Virus record (IMG/VR): IMGVR_UViG_3300043438_000571
Span: 1-31,262 of that record
Origin: a virus
Direction: 5' to 3' (one strand)
DNA length: 31,262 nucleotides
Numbering within the stretch: the stretch's first letter is position 1; each line of letters begins with the position of its first letter. The notes beneath the pieces were generated by a model that worked only from the letters and a program-made list of their open reading frames with translations, had not been told where the DNA came from and made no database searches. Of this stretch, positions 15,778 through 23,354 are shown one piece after another. The position numbers were made by a program, and so were the translations under genes.

Positions 15778-16808
15778 GTAAATAAATTTGTTAGTTTAAT
15801 CTTTTGCTCTTTAGAAAATTCTAAAAAACGAGTTCTATTATACATTAGATCTGGCAACATGTCATTGTACATATTCATCAATTTGTGTTTATCAAGACTA
15901 GCAAGGTGTTGTACAACTTTTATAATTGAATTATGAACTTCATATTCGGGGATATCTTCTATTAGAATATTGTTAAAGTATTTCTCAAAAGTTCTAAATC
16001 CCCGATTTCTTAGCCACAAGTATAACTTGGATGATCCATTAATGATAAACGGTCTCAATCCAATTATGGGCTTCCATGTTTTTTCTGTCACAAACGTATG
16101 ATCCCAGGGATTAAATGTAGTTTCGCTGATTATATTTAAAAAGTGATTTTGCCATATGTCCATGTTCCCAAGACTGTGTATGTCGTGGGGTATTCCGTAC
16201 GACATTGCCATCCCCCAGTTTCCCTCATTGGCAAAATCATCCGGCTGTTCACCCAATAGAAAACTTGGTGCATATTCAACTTTGCTATACAATTTATCGT
16301 TTTTACCTAATGTAACAAGACCGTGTCTGACCAAGTCATAGTCAATCAACTGTTTCACTAGCTTAACTCGGTGTTCCCTTGGCTTACGATTATAACAAAG
16401 GTACAAGTACTTTATGTCTTTTATTAATAAATCTGCGTCATTATAATCTTTAAAATAGTCCGGTATTACTGTTGAAATAAAACTAACTTCATACGGAGAA
16501 TCATAATTTCCTATTAAAAAAAGAGAGGCATTAAATTTTTTTCTAATGTTCTCAATTTGATCATGAGTTAACATTATTTCATCAACTAATGTAATAAAAA
16601 ACAAATTATCAATATGCTCAAATTTGTTTAATTTTTTATATTGCCCGTTGTCAAATTGCGGACCAAACCAAGTTGTATTAATTATTAAATTCTCTGCTGT
16701 AGGAAATTTTTTATTAATCTGTGCCTTTAAGTGATCAATAGCCAGCACTTCGTTGGTGTGCCATTGGCTATTAGTCCCAAATGTTGTTCCAATAAAATAT
16801 GTTGTCAT
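15774..16808 (-). CDS. GT10-like glycosyltransferase (second paralogue)
   Basis: A 344-aa protein sharing the GT10-like C-terminal half with the gene at 3726-4922: NIISETTFNPW (225-235), TEKTWKPI (241-248), then RNRGFRTFEKYF. The preceding YLCYNRKPREHRVKLVKQL (136-154) is the family's central 'NR.PR.HR' segment. The N-terminal half is unrelated in detail to its paralogues, as expected if each recognises a different acceptor. The ATG begins immediately after the TAA of the upstream radical SAM gene. Base composition is markedly AT-rich compared with the flanking radical SAM genes. Confidence 0.72.
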   Translation of the reverse strand: MTTYFIGTTFGTNSQWHTNEVLAIDHLKAQINKKFPTAENLIINTTWFGPQFDNGQYKKLNKFEHIDNLFFITLVDEIMLTHDQIENIRKKFNASLFLIGNYDSPYEVSFISTVIPDYFKDYNDADLLIKDIKYLYLCYNRKPREHRVKLVKQLIDYDLVRHGLVTLGKNDKLYSKVEYAPSFLLGEQPDDFANEGNWGMAMSYGIPHDIHSLGNMDIWQNHFLNIISETTFNPWDHTFVTEKTWKPIIGLRPFIINGSSKLYLWLRNRGFRTFEKYFNNILIEDIPEYEVHNSIIKVVQHLASLDKHKLMNMYNDMLPDLMYNRTRFLEFSKEQKIKLTNLFT

Positions 16809-18194
16809 TTAATTTTGTGCATGGTATCGACATTCGTTCCAGAACTCTCGCATTTCTGGAAATGTTTCTGTAAAGTTGGTGTTCCTACGTTTGTCGTGTT
16901 CGTTGAAGAATCTATAAAAATCAGCACGTTGTAGTGTAACATAGTCAGGATCCAAATTGCTACCTTCTTGCATCCAATCTATAGTGCGGCGCATGCGTTG
17001 CACTTCGTAATCCTTAAATCCTTGGAATGGGCGATCTGCTGTTTCTAAATTAGCTTCCATCCAGTCTGCTACGTCGGTTAATCTTTGTGCATACACCGGT
17101 GGAAGTATCTGTAGACTCTGCCATGACGGAGTACGTAACAGCGGAGTATCAAACCATACACGTTGGTATGTTGTACTGTGATATCTCCGCAAAGCCAGAA
17201 TAATTTCTAGTTGTTGTTTTAATCCCAACACACTTAGATTATTCATGGTAATAATAAATGTCAAACTATTACAGTGCGGAATGTGCCTTAAGAAAAATTC
17301 AACTCTTGCTAGTACCCGATTAAAGTCCATACCATGTCGAATATACTCGGCATGCTGCCTGATGCCAGAATCCAAACTAACATACTGCATGAAGTGTTCA
17401 ATTTGTGTATTGCATAACTTGGACACGTACTCAAAATATTTTTGCCATAACTTTTCGTCTACACTAAAGTTACTGGTAACATCAATGTGCAGTTCAGGAT
17501 TAGGAAAAGCCAACACATAATCAAATACTTTGAAGGTATTACGATCCATTAATGGCTCGCCACCAGTCATCCTAAAATGTTTTAGTTTTGGATAGAGAGT
17601 GGGCCACCATTCCCAAAATGCATCTACATAGGGGTTGTCAGCACGAACAGGTATAGGCTTGCGACGACCATTAAAATGGCTCGGGTCATTATGAGGTTCG
17701 CTAGTAGGGTAGGCTCCCCATCGCTGGATTTCGTCTTCCCACGATGAACTAAACTGCGGACTGCAGTAACTACAGCGAAGGTTGCAAGCATGATTAAAAT
17801 TAACTTCCACATAGGAAGGAACAGCATCTTCATCTCCTGTTGAGTTTGTGATTGCATCAAAGTGTTCAGCTGCCCAGGGCTCGCCACTACGATAATGCCT
17901 ATCGCTTAACTGGCCTAGATCTTCCATGTTCCAACAATAACTGCATTCTTGTGGACGCTCATTGCGTAACATAATTTTACGCTGCTCTTTTTTATGCGCG
18001 GTGTTGTGTAACGCACCAGGATTATCTTTTAATAGCGCAGCATCTATTTCGTGCAACGGTGGATGGTAACAACTGTTATTAAGACCGGTTGTCAGGTGCA
18101 AACTCACTTGCTGCCATTTGGCCAAGCAGGTGCCTTTGCCTAGTTTTTGCTTCATCTGCTCTGCTGCAGACATAAAGTCACTTTTACTTGTCAT
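16809..18194 (-). CDS. Radical SAM protein, second subgroup (copy 5)
   Basis: A 461-aa protein paralogous to the product of 13732-15084. The core cluster is Cys137, Cys141 and Cys144 (HACNLRCSYCSP), with RMTGGEPLMDR. The N-terminal cysteine domain has TCLAKW (Cys23), SCYHPPLHEID (Cys42) and CSYCW (84-87), separated by NPGALHNTAHKK. It is separated from the other four radical SAM genes by a GT10-like and a sulfotransferase-like gene. The start overlaps the preceding GT10-like gene by 11 bp. Its two nearest neighbours on either side are both GT10-like, suggesting radical chemistry is interleaved with glycosylation steps (inference). Confidence 0.88.
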   Translation of the reverse strand: MTSKSDFMSAAEQMKQKLGKGTCLAKWQQVSLHLTTGLNNSCYHPPLHEIDAALLKDNPGALHNTAHKKEQRKIMLRNERPQECSYCWNMEDLGQLSDRHYRSGEPWAAEHFDAITNSTGDEDAVPSYVEVNFNHACNLRCSYCSPQFSSSWEDEIQRWGAYPTSEPHNDPSHFNGRRKPIPVRADNPYVDAFWEWWPTLYPKLKHFRMTGGEPLMDRNTFKVFDYVLAFPNPELHIDVTSNFSVDEKLWQKYFEYVSKLCNTQIEHFMQYVSLDSGIRQHAEYIRHGMDFNRVLARVEFFLRHIPHCNSLTFIITMNNLSVLGLKQQLEIILALRRYHSTTYQRVWFDTPLLRTPSWQSLQILPPVYAQRLTDVADWMEANLETADRPFQGFKDYEVQRMRRTIDWMQEGSNLDPDYVTLQRADFYRFFNEHDKRRNTNFTETFPEMREFWNECRYHAQN

Positions 18195-19137
18195 TAACTA
18201 ACCTTATTTTGCGCTGAAAGCTATTAGATGTTATTAAATTATAATTATGGTCAAGTATATTTTGCATTGACTCGTACATATTAACTAGTTCATCTACGGA
18301 CTTGCCTGACAGATTATTAATTACATCTAGAATTTTTTTAAATTTAATACTAGGACTATACCCGTCGTAATCTTCGTCCCAATATTCATAAAAAGTTTGA
18401 AAGCCCATTTGTCGCAAATATATCATATAATTTTTTGGTCCCATAATTATAAAAGGTTTTTTTAGTAGCATGGGCCTAAATGTTTTTTCAGTAGGAAAAA
18501 AAACATTTCCTTCTAAGAAAGTTTCGCTAACTAAATCAACAAAAATATCCTTGTAAAATGTTATTATGGTATCAGCATAATCATATACAATATTAGAATA
18601 CTTAGACGCTTTGTTGAGTAATAACGGAAAATTAGTTGCAATTTCCCCAAAATCAACCAATGATTCTGCACGGTATCGATATAGTTTTTCTAGTTCAAAA
18701 AAAGTACGATCCACATCGTTAAAAGAATTGCCGTGACAGGATAAATGAGCCAGATTTTGATGATGCCTATTTAAATAAGAAATAAAACCTAGTCTATTGG
18801 CCGAGGGCCTTCCGTAAAGACACAAAAAAATTTTTTTACCATTCCAAGAATGAAATAAATTTTCTACATGACGTGGAATCTCCTCTGCATAATAATATGG
18901 TTTATTGATTGCAATTTTATAAAAATTATGACGTTCTAATAGATTTGAGGTGTTAATTGTTACTGATTGAAAAGAAAATTTGTCTAAAATATCATATACT
19001 TGCAAATATTCTAAGCATGCAGCTTCTGGGTTAAGAATAATTTTTATTGATTTATTCTGATTATCTAATAGAAAAGAATAAAATTCTTTAATGTTCCAAA
19101 TCTTATCGTTTGTTGTAATTAAAACAAATGTATTCAT
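18184..19137 (-). CDS. GT10-like glycosyltransferase (third paralogue)
   Basis: A 317-aa protein with the shared C-terminal signature VSETFLEGN (203-211), TEKTFRPM (216-223) and GFQTFYEYWDEDYDGY (245-260). The central KIFLCLYGRPSANRLGFIS corresponds to the 'NR.PR.HR' segment of the 344-aa paralogue. The N-terminal half is diverged. It is the most AT-rich gene of the array: one 60-bp line at 18901-18960 has 13 G+C, against 26 of 60 at 17041-17100 in the next gene. A 24-bp gap separates it from the upstream GT-A gene; GAG lies before the ATG at modest spacing. Confidence 0.7.
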   Translation of the reverse strand: MNTFVLITTNDKIWNIKEFYSFLLDNQNKSIKIILNPEAACLEYLQVYDILDKFSFQSVTINTSNLLERHNFYKIAINKPYYYAEEIPRHVENLFHSWNGKKIFLCLYGRPSANRLGFISYLNRHHQNLAHLSCHGNSFNDVDRTFFELEKLYRYRAESLVDFGEIATNFPLLLNKASKYSNIVYDYADTIITFYKDIFVDLVSETFLEGNVFFPTEKTFRPMLLKKPFIIMGPKNYMIYLRQMGFQTFYEYWDEDYDGYSPSIKFKKILDVINNLSGKSVDELVNMYESMQNILDHNYNLITSNSFQRKIRLVNDK

Positions 19138-19161
19138 TTATTTACTCACTATTAGTTAACA

Positions 19162-20091
19162 CTACCATCCTTCGATCTTTCTAATAACGTCAATTTCTGT
19201 CATCATAATCTCACTGTTACGTTGACCAGTACTGTAATGGTGTTTGAAGAAACGACTCTGTTCTGACGTATATATAACAATGGGTAAACCAAGTCGCTTG
19301 GTTAATGACTCTTCAATCTGCTTACACCCTTCTTTGGGATCCTCTTTGCTGAACATATCCCACAACTGTTCCAGCATGTCAAAATCTTGTACGTACTTGT
19401 GGTCCCATCCTTCTAACATGATCATGAATGCACCCAGTCTAGCACCATACATGGCCCAATGACCATTTTCCACATCAGCACCCACACTTTGCCAAATACA
19501 CAAGTGGTCGTAATTACGACCATTGACCCTATCTTTAAATTCTTCTAGGGTGATTCTGGAGCCACGATCCAGACACATCTTGACCCCTTCTCTAAATCCT
19601 GCTCGCCAGGCCTGTTTGGCACTGCCATTGGGGTATGTTGTACTGTAACAGTTGTGCATGGCAAAGTACTTTGGGTCAAAACAAAACTCCACAGCAGTTT
19701 CGTCACTGCCATTGCTGGCCTCGTGTGTGCGCATGTTGTTTACAAATTCGCGACTCCAACAACTTAGTCCACCGTTACCATAGCGCAGGCCATTGATAAT
19801 ATTGCGTGCCTTCCATCTGAATGCGCCACCTTCTTGTTCTGGTTTAATCTTTAATTGTAGATTAAAGAAGGCAGCATCAGGCAGATTATCCCCGTCAATT
19901 AACACAAACCATTCTGTATCGCTGGCTGCTGCCGCAGCTTTGTGCGCGGCATCGCTGCCTTTGACTCCATCGACACGTTTTGCCCAAGGCGTCATGTTTT
20001 GTATCTTGATCCAAAACTCTTCTTTTTTGGGTTCGTCGTAGGTAAGGAAGATACAATCTAAATCTGCTACATCAAGTATTCGTTCGGCCAT
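19162..20091 (-). CDS. GT-A fold glycosyltransferase with intact DGD
   Basis: The 309-aa protein begins with a Rossmann-like strand (DCIFLTYDEPKKEEF), then VKGSDAAHKAAAAAS and WFVLIDGDNLPD (61-72). Asp66-Gly67-Asp68 is the metal/nucleotide-sugar DxD motif, so it is probably an active nucleotide-sugar-dependent transferase. The segment GAFRWKARNIINGLRYGNGG matches the last module of the 1005-aa repeat protein at 710-3727, which lacks the DxD. This gene is therefore the likely functional relative of that protein's modules. It overlaps the previous gene by 20 bp. The donor sugar and acceptor are unknown. Confidence 0.75.
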   Translation of the reverse strand: MAERILDVADLDCIFLTYDEPKKEEFWIKIQNMTPWAKRVDGVKGSDAAHKAAAAASDTEWFVLIDGDNLPDAAFFNLQLKIKPEQEGGAFRWKARNIINGLRYGNGGLSCWSREFVNNMRTHEASNGSDETAVEFCFDPKYFAMHNCYSTTYPNGSAKQAWRAGFREGVKMCLDRGSRITLEEFKDRVNGRNYDHLCIWQSVGADVENGHWAMYGARLGAFMIMLEGWDHKYVQDFDMLEQLWDMFSKEDPKEGCKQIEESLTKRLGLPIVIYTSEQSRFFKHHYSTGQRNSEIMMTEIDVIRKIEGW

Positions 20092-20455
20092 AATATTCTG
20101 TCTGTGAGTATTCTTCTTTGATTGTTAGTGCCAGTGCTGCATGACCTTTTACCACACGTTGGCCGGCATTGGCTTTTGTTAATTTTACACGATGAACCGG
20201 TTGTGGGTCAAGTACTTTTAATTCGTTGTTAACCACTTGTATCAGATTGGTTGGTGTTCTGTGAAATATATCTGGGTCTGTTAACACAATATAATTGCTG
20301 CCTTCGGGATGATGGCTTTCCCAAAGACCAATAACAGACCCATCATTGTTATAGTATAATCTGTATTCTTTTACAATAACAGGACGTTGCCGGTCGTACT
20401 CAGCAACTAACTCAAATGCTTTAACGAACTCTTGCCAAGGATCTAAAGTGGTCAA
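20072..20455 (-). CDS. Conserved hypothetical phage protein, TTG start
   Basis: A 127-aa protein that contains no internal methionine. The only workable start is the TTG at 20455, which directly follows an in-frame TGA and is preceded by a strong Shine-Dalgarno GGAGG at 20462-20466 with a 6-nt spacer. I recognise no domain. It is rich in beta-type segments (VIVKEYRLYYNNDGSVIGLW, NYIVLTDPDIF) and ends with a polar tail. It sits between the GT8-like pair and the GT-A gene and overlaps both (35 and 20 bp), so it is probably an accessory factor of the same pathway. Confidence 0.75.
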   Translation of the reverse strand: MTTLDPWQEFVKAFELVAEYDRQRPVIVKEYRLYYNNDGSVIGLWESHHPEGSNYIVLTDPDIFHRTPTNLIQVVNNELKVLDPQPVHRVKLTKANAGQRVVKGHAALALTIKEEYSQTEYYGRTNT

Positions 20456-21263
20456 TCAGCGCCTCCGTTGCAAAATTCTTATCATGGTAGTGTACAGGAT
20501 GGTATTGGTTGATATTGTTAATTCTGATCATGCCCTGATCAAATTCAGTCACATAAACATCTTGGAACGACGCTGTTTCGTCGTATCCGTTTATGCTGGG
20601 TTTCATGTGTACAAAATTTACAAAATCTGCACTGGGCACGGTGCACAATTCTGGGCCTATTATATTGGCAGTAATGGCATATGCAACATCAGTGGTAGCA
20701 TATTGATCGTTGCAACCTAGCAACAAGTTTCTCACTGTGGGCCATTGTTCAAATACCTGTTTTGCTGTTCTAAAAAAATTAGCAGCAGTTTGACTAAACC
20801 TAAAATACATCAGTCCAGTATACACATCTGGTAAGTGATTGTCGTCAAACAATTTTCTATAACGCCGGCTACCAGCCGGCTGCTGTTGGTAAGTCTGACA
20901 TCCAGTACTCATGACAATGTCACGCAATCTAAAAGTTGTCCACCAATGGTCCACACTTCTAGTGAACAGTAAATCGCTTTCTAATTTGATAGTTTCTTTA
21001 AAGGGTGTTGACCAAAATGCCAGTGGCTCTAATCCAAACGGACCAGTGACACTGCTGGGTACTTCAATTACATAATCGAACACTGTGCGATGATAGTCCT
21101 GCACTTGAGTTGCAGTAGCAGCATCAACAATGACTGCAAACTTATTGATCTTTTGAGTCGCTTTGACATTCAATGCCTGCAAGTAGGCAAGTCGGAGATA
21201 ATCAGTCTTGGCAGTGTTGGCTGCAATAGTAACAAATCCTTGTTGTTCTTTATGTTGGCTCAT
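20421..21263 (-). CDS. GT8-like glycosyltransferase paralogue with ESD variant
   Basis: A 280-aa protein paralogous to the next gene upstream. Both start with a short strand plus NTA.(T/V)(D/N)Y (FVTIAANTAKTDY here, IVAFANNTAEVNY there), have a metal-site-like segment near residue 95, and contain a VYTGLMYFR or VWATVFAFR strand. Here the metal motif reads KLESDLLF, with Glu95-Ser-Asp97 in place of Asp-x-Asp. Activity may therefore be altered, though ExD can still bind metal. The C-terminal half contains paired His residues (YHPVHYHDKNF) that could complete a metal site. It overlaps the next gene by 35 bp and the upstream gene by 14 bp. Confidence 0.6.
   Translation of the reverse strand: MSQHKEQQGFVTIAANTAKTDYLRLAYLQALNVKATQKINKFAVIVDAATATQVQDYHRTVFDYVIEVPSSVTGPFGLEPLAFWSTPFKETIKLESDLLFTRSVDHWWTTFRLRDIVMSTGCQTYQQQPAGSRRYRKLFDDNHLPDVYTGLMYFRFSQTAANFFRTAKQVFEQWPTVRNLLLGCNDQYATTDVAYAITANIIGPELCTVPSADFVNFVHMKPSINGYDETASFQDVYVTEFDQGMIRINNINQYHPVHYHDKNFATEALIDHFRSLARVR
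20462..20466 (-). promoter_or_regulatory. GGAGG ribosome binding site fixing a TTG start
   Basis: The minus strand reads GGAGG, then six bases, then TTG at 20455. It decides the start of the 127-aa gene, which has no ATG or any internal Met. It lies within the end of the upstream GT8-like gene. Confidence 0.75.
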
Positions 21264-22035
21264 TGACTAACTGTTCCACCAGTTGTTGAAACTTACTACT
21301 TTGTAGATAGGCTTTGCCCATTAAATGCAGATTGGTCCGTGGCGCAACGTATGCTTTGTTGGCATCTTTAACAATTACTTGATGTTGATTGACAGTAATA
21401 GACTCAATCACTTGGTCTACGTTGAGCATGATGCCAGGAATACTGTTTGTACCAATGGCGTATCCGTTCAGGATAGTATCTGCTACTGCAAATGCATAAT
21501 CATTGCGATAGTTTCTTTCTTGCATGTTAAACAAAGCTTGGTAGTATCCATAATTGTTTTGTACTCGTCCAACCAACTCAAAGAACAATCGTGCTCGTGG
21601 CGTTTTCCTAAATGCAAAAACTGTTGCCCATACATACGGTAAACTGTTAGGACCCATATCTGCCGGCATTGGCTGCACCAATGAATGACTGTGCCTTTGT
21701 AACAAATAATCCCAGGGTTGGTCAAATATTGATAGCAAATTACGATCCAGTACCAAATAGTCCGCATCAATTACCAGGGTCTCATCATAAGGACTCAGTT
21801 CATAAGCACGATATCTATCATTGTTGCGCCACTGTGTAAACTGTTCTGTATCTATGTCATACCTTGTATTTTCAAACGCAGAATCATCAGATGATATTAC
21901 AGTATACGGCAATTTTAACACATGACTGGCTACGCTCAATGTTTGTTGAGCAATTTTTTTATAGTTTACCTCAGCTGTATTGTTAGCAAATGCCACAATA
22001 CCTTTAGATTTTTCTGATCTTTTTAAGTTCTTCAT
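21250..22035 (-). CDS. GT8-like glycosyltransferase with DAD motif
   Basis: This 261-aa protein resembles retaining GT8-type GT-A enzymes: IVAFANNTAEVNYKKIAQQT at the start, ETLVIDADYLVLD (86-97) with Asp90-Ala-Asp92 as the DxD motif, then PYVWATVFAFRKTPRARLFF, a hydrophobic strand followed by a basic helix. The C-terminal HLMGKAYL may supply the third metal ligand (His), as in GT8. It is the second gene downstream of the sigma70-like promoter and overlaps its neighbours by 14 and 32 bp. The donor and acceptor are unknown. Confidence 0.65.
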   Translation of the reverse strand: MKNLKRSEKSKGIVAFANNTAEVNYKKIAQQTLSVASHVLKLPYTVISSDDSAFENTRYDIDTEQFTQWRNNDRYRAYELSPYDETLVIDADYLVLDRNLLSIFDQPWDYLLQRHSHSLVQPMPADMGPNSLPYVWATVFAFRKTPRARLFFELVGRVQNNYGYYQALFNMQERNYRNDYAFAVADTILNGYAIGTNSIPGIMLNVDQVIESITVNQHQVIVKDANKAYVAPRTNLHLMGKAYLQSSKFQQLVEQLVNEPT

Positions 22036-22318
22036 GTTCGTTGTGCCAACGATTCATCACTTGTTGATAGTGTTGTTGTGCGGTAACAAGAAAAATTTGC
22101 TTGTCAATTTGCACAGGATTTTGGTAAACATCTTCCAGATAGATCTCATCCACGGGCCATGTTTTTACAAAACCAAGTAGCTCCGGTGTTATTTTAAATA
22201 GCCCACCGTTGTGAGTTAAATGCAAGTCAGTCTGAATCTTTTCGCGTAGGATTCGTTTATTAATTTGATAATCCGTTGCCAGCCGGATTTCATCAACTAA
22301 AAGATTAATATTGCTCAT
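22004..22318 (-). CDS. Conserved small phage protein, first gene of the leftward array
   Basis: A 104-aa hypothetical protein, largely helical (INLLVDEIRLATDYQINKR at the start, NRWHNEHEELKKIRKI at the end), with the central segment NGGLFKITPELLGFVKTWP. I recall similar proteins in marine T4-like phages, but without a function. No signal or membrane segment. It is the first gene after the promoter at 22344-22378; the predicted leader is only about 25 nt and shows no clear Shine-Dalgarno. The charged C-terminal helix could mediate a protein or nucleic-acid contact. Confidence 0.8.
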   Translation of the reverse strand: MSNINLLVDEIRLATDYQINKRILREKIQTDLHLTHNGGLFKITPELLGFVKTWPVDEIYLEDVYQNPVQIDKQIFLVTAQQHYQQVMNRWHNEHEELKKIRKI

Positions 22319-22333
22319 TGAATTAAATGTAGG

Positions 22334-22367
22334 TTCTGGTTAGAGTATTATTATACGCTAACCAGAA
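22334..22367. repeat. Perfect 10-bp inverted repeat around the -10 box
   Basis: The left arm TTCTGGTTAG (22334-22343) and right arm CTAACCAGAA (22358-22367) are exact reverse complements separated by 14 bp. An inner GTA/TAC pairing (22345-22347 with 22354-22356) follows one mismatch, leaving a TTATTA loop. It is centred next to the -10 hexamer of the minus-strand promoter, as an operator would be. As RNA it would form a hairpin about 23 nt after the stop of the 316-aa structural gene. No U-run follows, so it is a poor intrinsic terminator. Confidence 0.7.
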
Positions 22368-22378
22368 TAAATTGTAAA
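22344..22378 (-). promoter_or_regulatory. Sigma70-like promoter of the leftward accessory array
   Basis: On the minus strand a -35 box TTTACA (22373-22378, five of six matches to TTGACA) is followed by exactly 17 bp and a perfect -10 box TATAAT (22350-22355). Transcription would start near 22343, about 25 nt before the ATG at 22318. It lies in the 71-bp gap between virion genes and the accessory array, the expected place for a host-polymerase (early) promoter. This is a sequence match only; no expression evidence is available. Confidence 0.7.
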
Positions 22379-22389
22379 GACTTTAGGTA

Positions 22390-23340
22390 TTATACTCGTG
22401 TTACTGTAACAGCACCCCAGGTGTTGCCTAGGTTAGTAACTTCAGGATATGACACATCTACTGTGACAGTCGGAGTCAAACTCAGATCATCATCAAAGCT
22501 GCCGCCTGCGTTGGCACCAGATGTTGAGTTGATCGTGGCCCAGAAACTGACGATATCGCCGTTGTCATTGAAGCTGCCTCTTGTTCCGTTTGTTCTTACA
22601 GCAATTGACCCAGTATCAGTGGTATAACTAGCAGTGACACCAGTAACTGAAATTGCCGTGGTATTGGCTATGGTCAAAGAGTAATATCCAAGGCCGGTAA
22701 GATTGGTGCCTAAAGTACCACCAGTACCAGTACGACTTCCATTAGTATTTGCTGCAAATAGTGCTATACCACCTAAATAGTTTACCATATTAAGAGCGGC
22801 AGTAGACCTTGCTGATGCGCCTGCTGTGGCACTGATATTGAATTTTAAGCGGCCGCCTGCATTGAAGAAAAATCTAGCAGCGTCTGCGCCAGTAAATGCA
22901 ACGTTGGCTCCAAATGATCTTGTCAATGTGCTGGTAGTTGTTGTACTAGTCCAAGCTGCATACGCAGTCAGTGCGTTGTGGTTGGTAATAGTGGCAGAGT
23001 TGGATGCAAATGTCATTCTGTCAGTGTTTAACCCATTGACTTTTGATTGTAGTCCTCCAGAGAATCCAATTATTTGTCCAGCTGTGTTTGCAGTAAGTCC
23101 AGATCCTGTTCCATTAATGTGAGTATTTGCACTGTTGATTGTGTTTACCAAGCTGGCCCACTGAGTGGCTGTCACGGTAGAAGATACAGATACATTAGAA
23201 AGTGCAGTTTGTCCCCAGCCTCTGCTGTTTGCACCCCAAGCCCATACAGCATGTACTGTGCTGGTATTGGTACTTGTGTTTGTTCCTAAAATGTTGTTAT
23301 AATCTGTGGCTTCAATCAAACCACCTTGTGCATATGACAT
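22390..23340 (-). CDS. Virion structural / tail fibre-associated protein (316 aa)
   Basis: A 316-aa protein rich in Thr, Ser, Ala, Asn and Gly, with a low-complexity beta-structured appearance typical of phage fibre or decoration proteins. It begins MSYAQGGLIEATDYNNILG, with a WAWGANSRGWGQT segment near residue 32. A second region, ADAARFFFNAGGRLKF (about 154-169), and a beta-rich C-terminus ending WGAVTVTRV resemble structural proteins I associate with marine phage tail clusters; the exact role is unknown. Shine-Dalgarno AAGGA (23349-23353) lies 8 nt before the ATG. It is the last gene of the virion block. Confidence 0.65.
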   Translation of the reverse strand: MSYAQGGLIEATDYNNILGTNTSTNTSTVHAVWAWGANSRGWGQTALSNVSVSSTVTATQWASLVNTINSANTHINGTGSGLTANTAGQIIGFSGGLQSKVNGLNTDRMTFASNSATITNHNALTAYAAWTSTTTTSTLTRSFGANVAFTGADAARFFFNAGGRLKFNISATAGASARSTAALNMVNYLGGIALFAANTNGSRTGTGGTLGTNLTGLGYYSLTIANTTAISVTGVTASYTTDTGSIAVRTNGTRGSFNDNGDIVSFWATINSTSGANAGGSFDDDLSLTPTVTVDVSYPEVTNLGNTWGAVTVTRV

Positions 23341-23354
23341 ACTCAGTATCCTTA

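Noticed and set aside
17624-17887. 87-aa minus-strand frame with apparent membrane segments inside a radical SAM gene
   Set aside because: It overlaps the CxxxCxxC region of the real gene in another frame; treated as a chance shadow.
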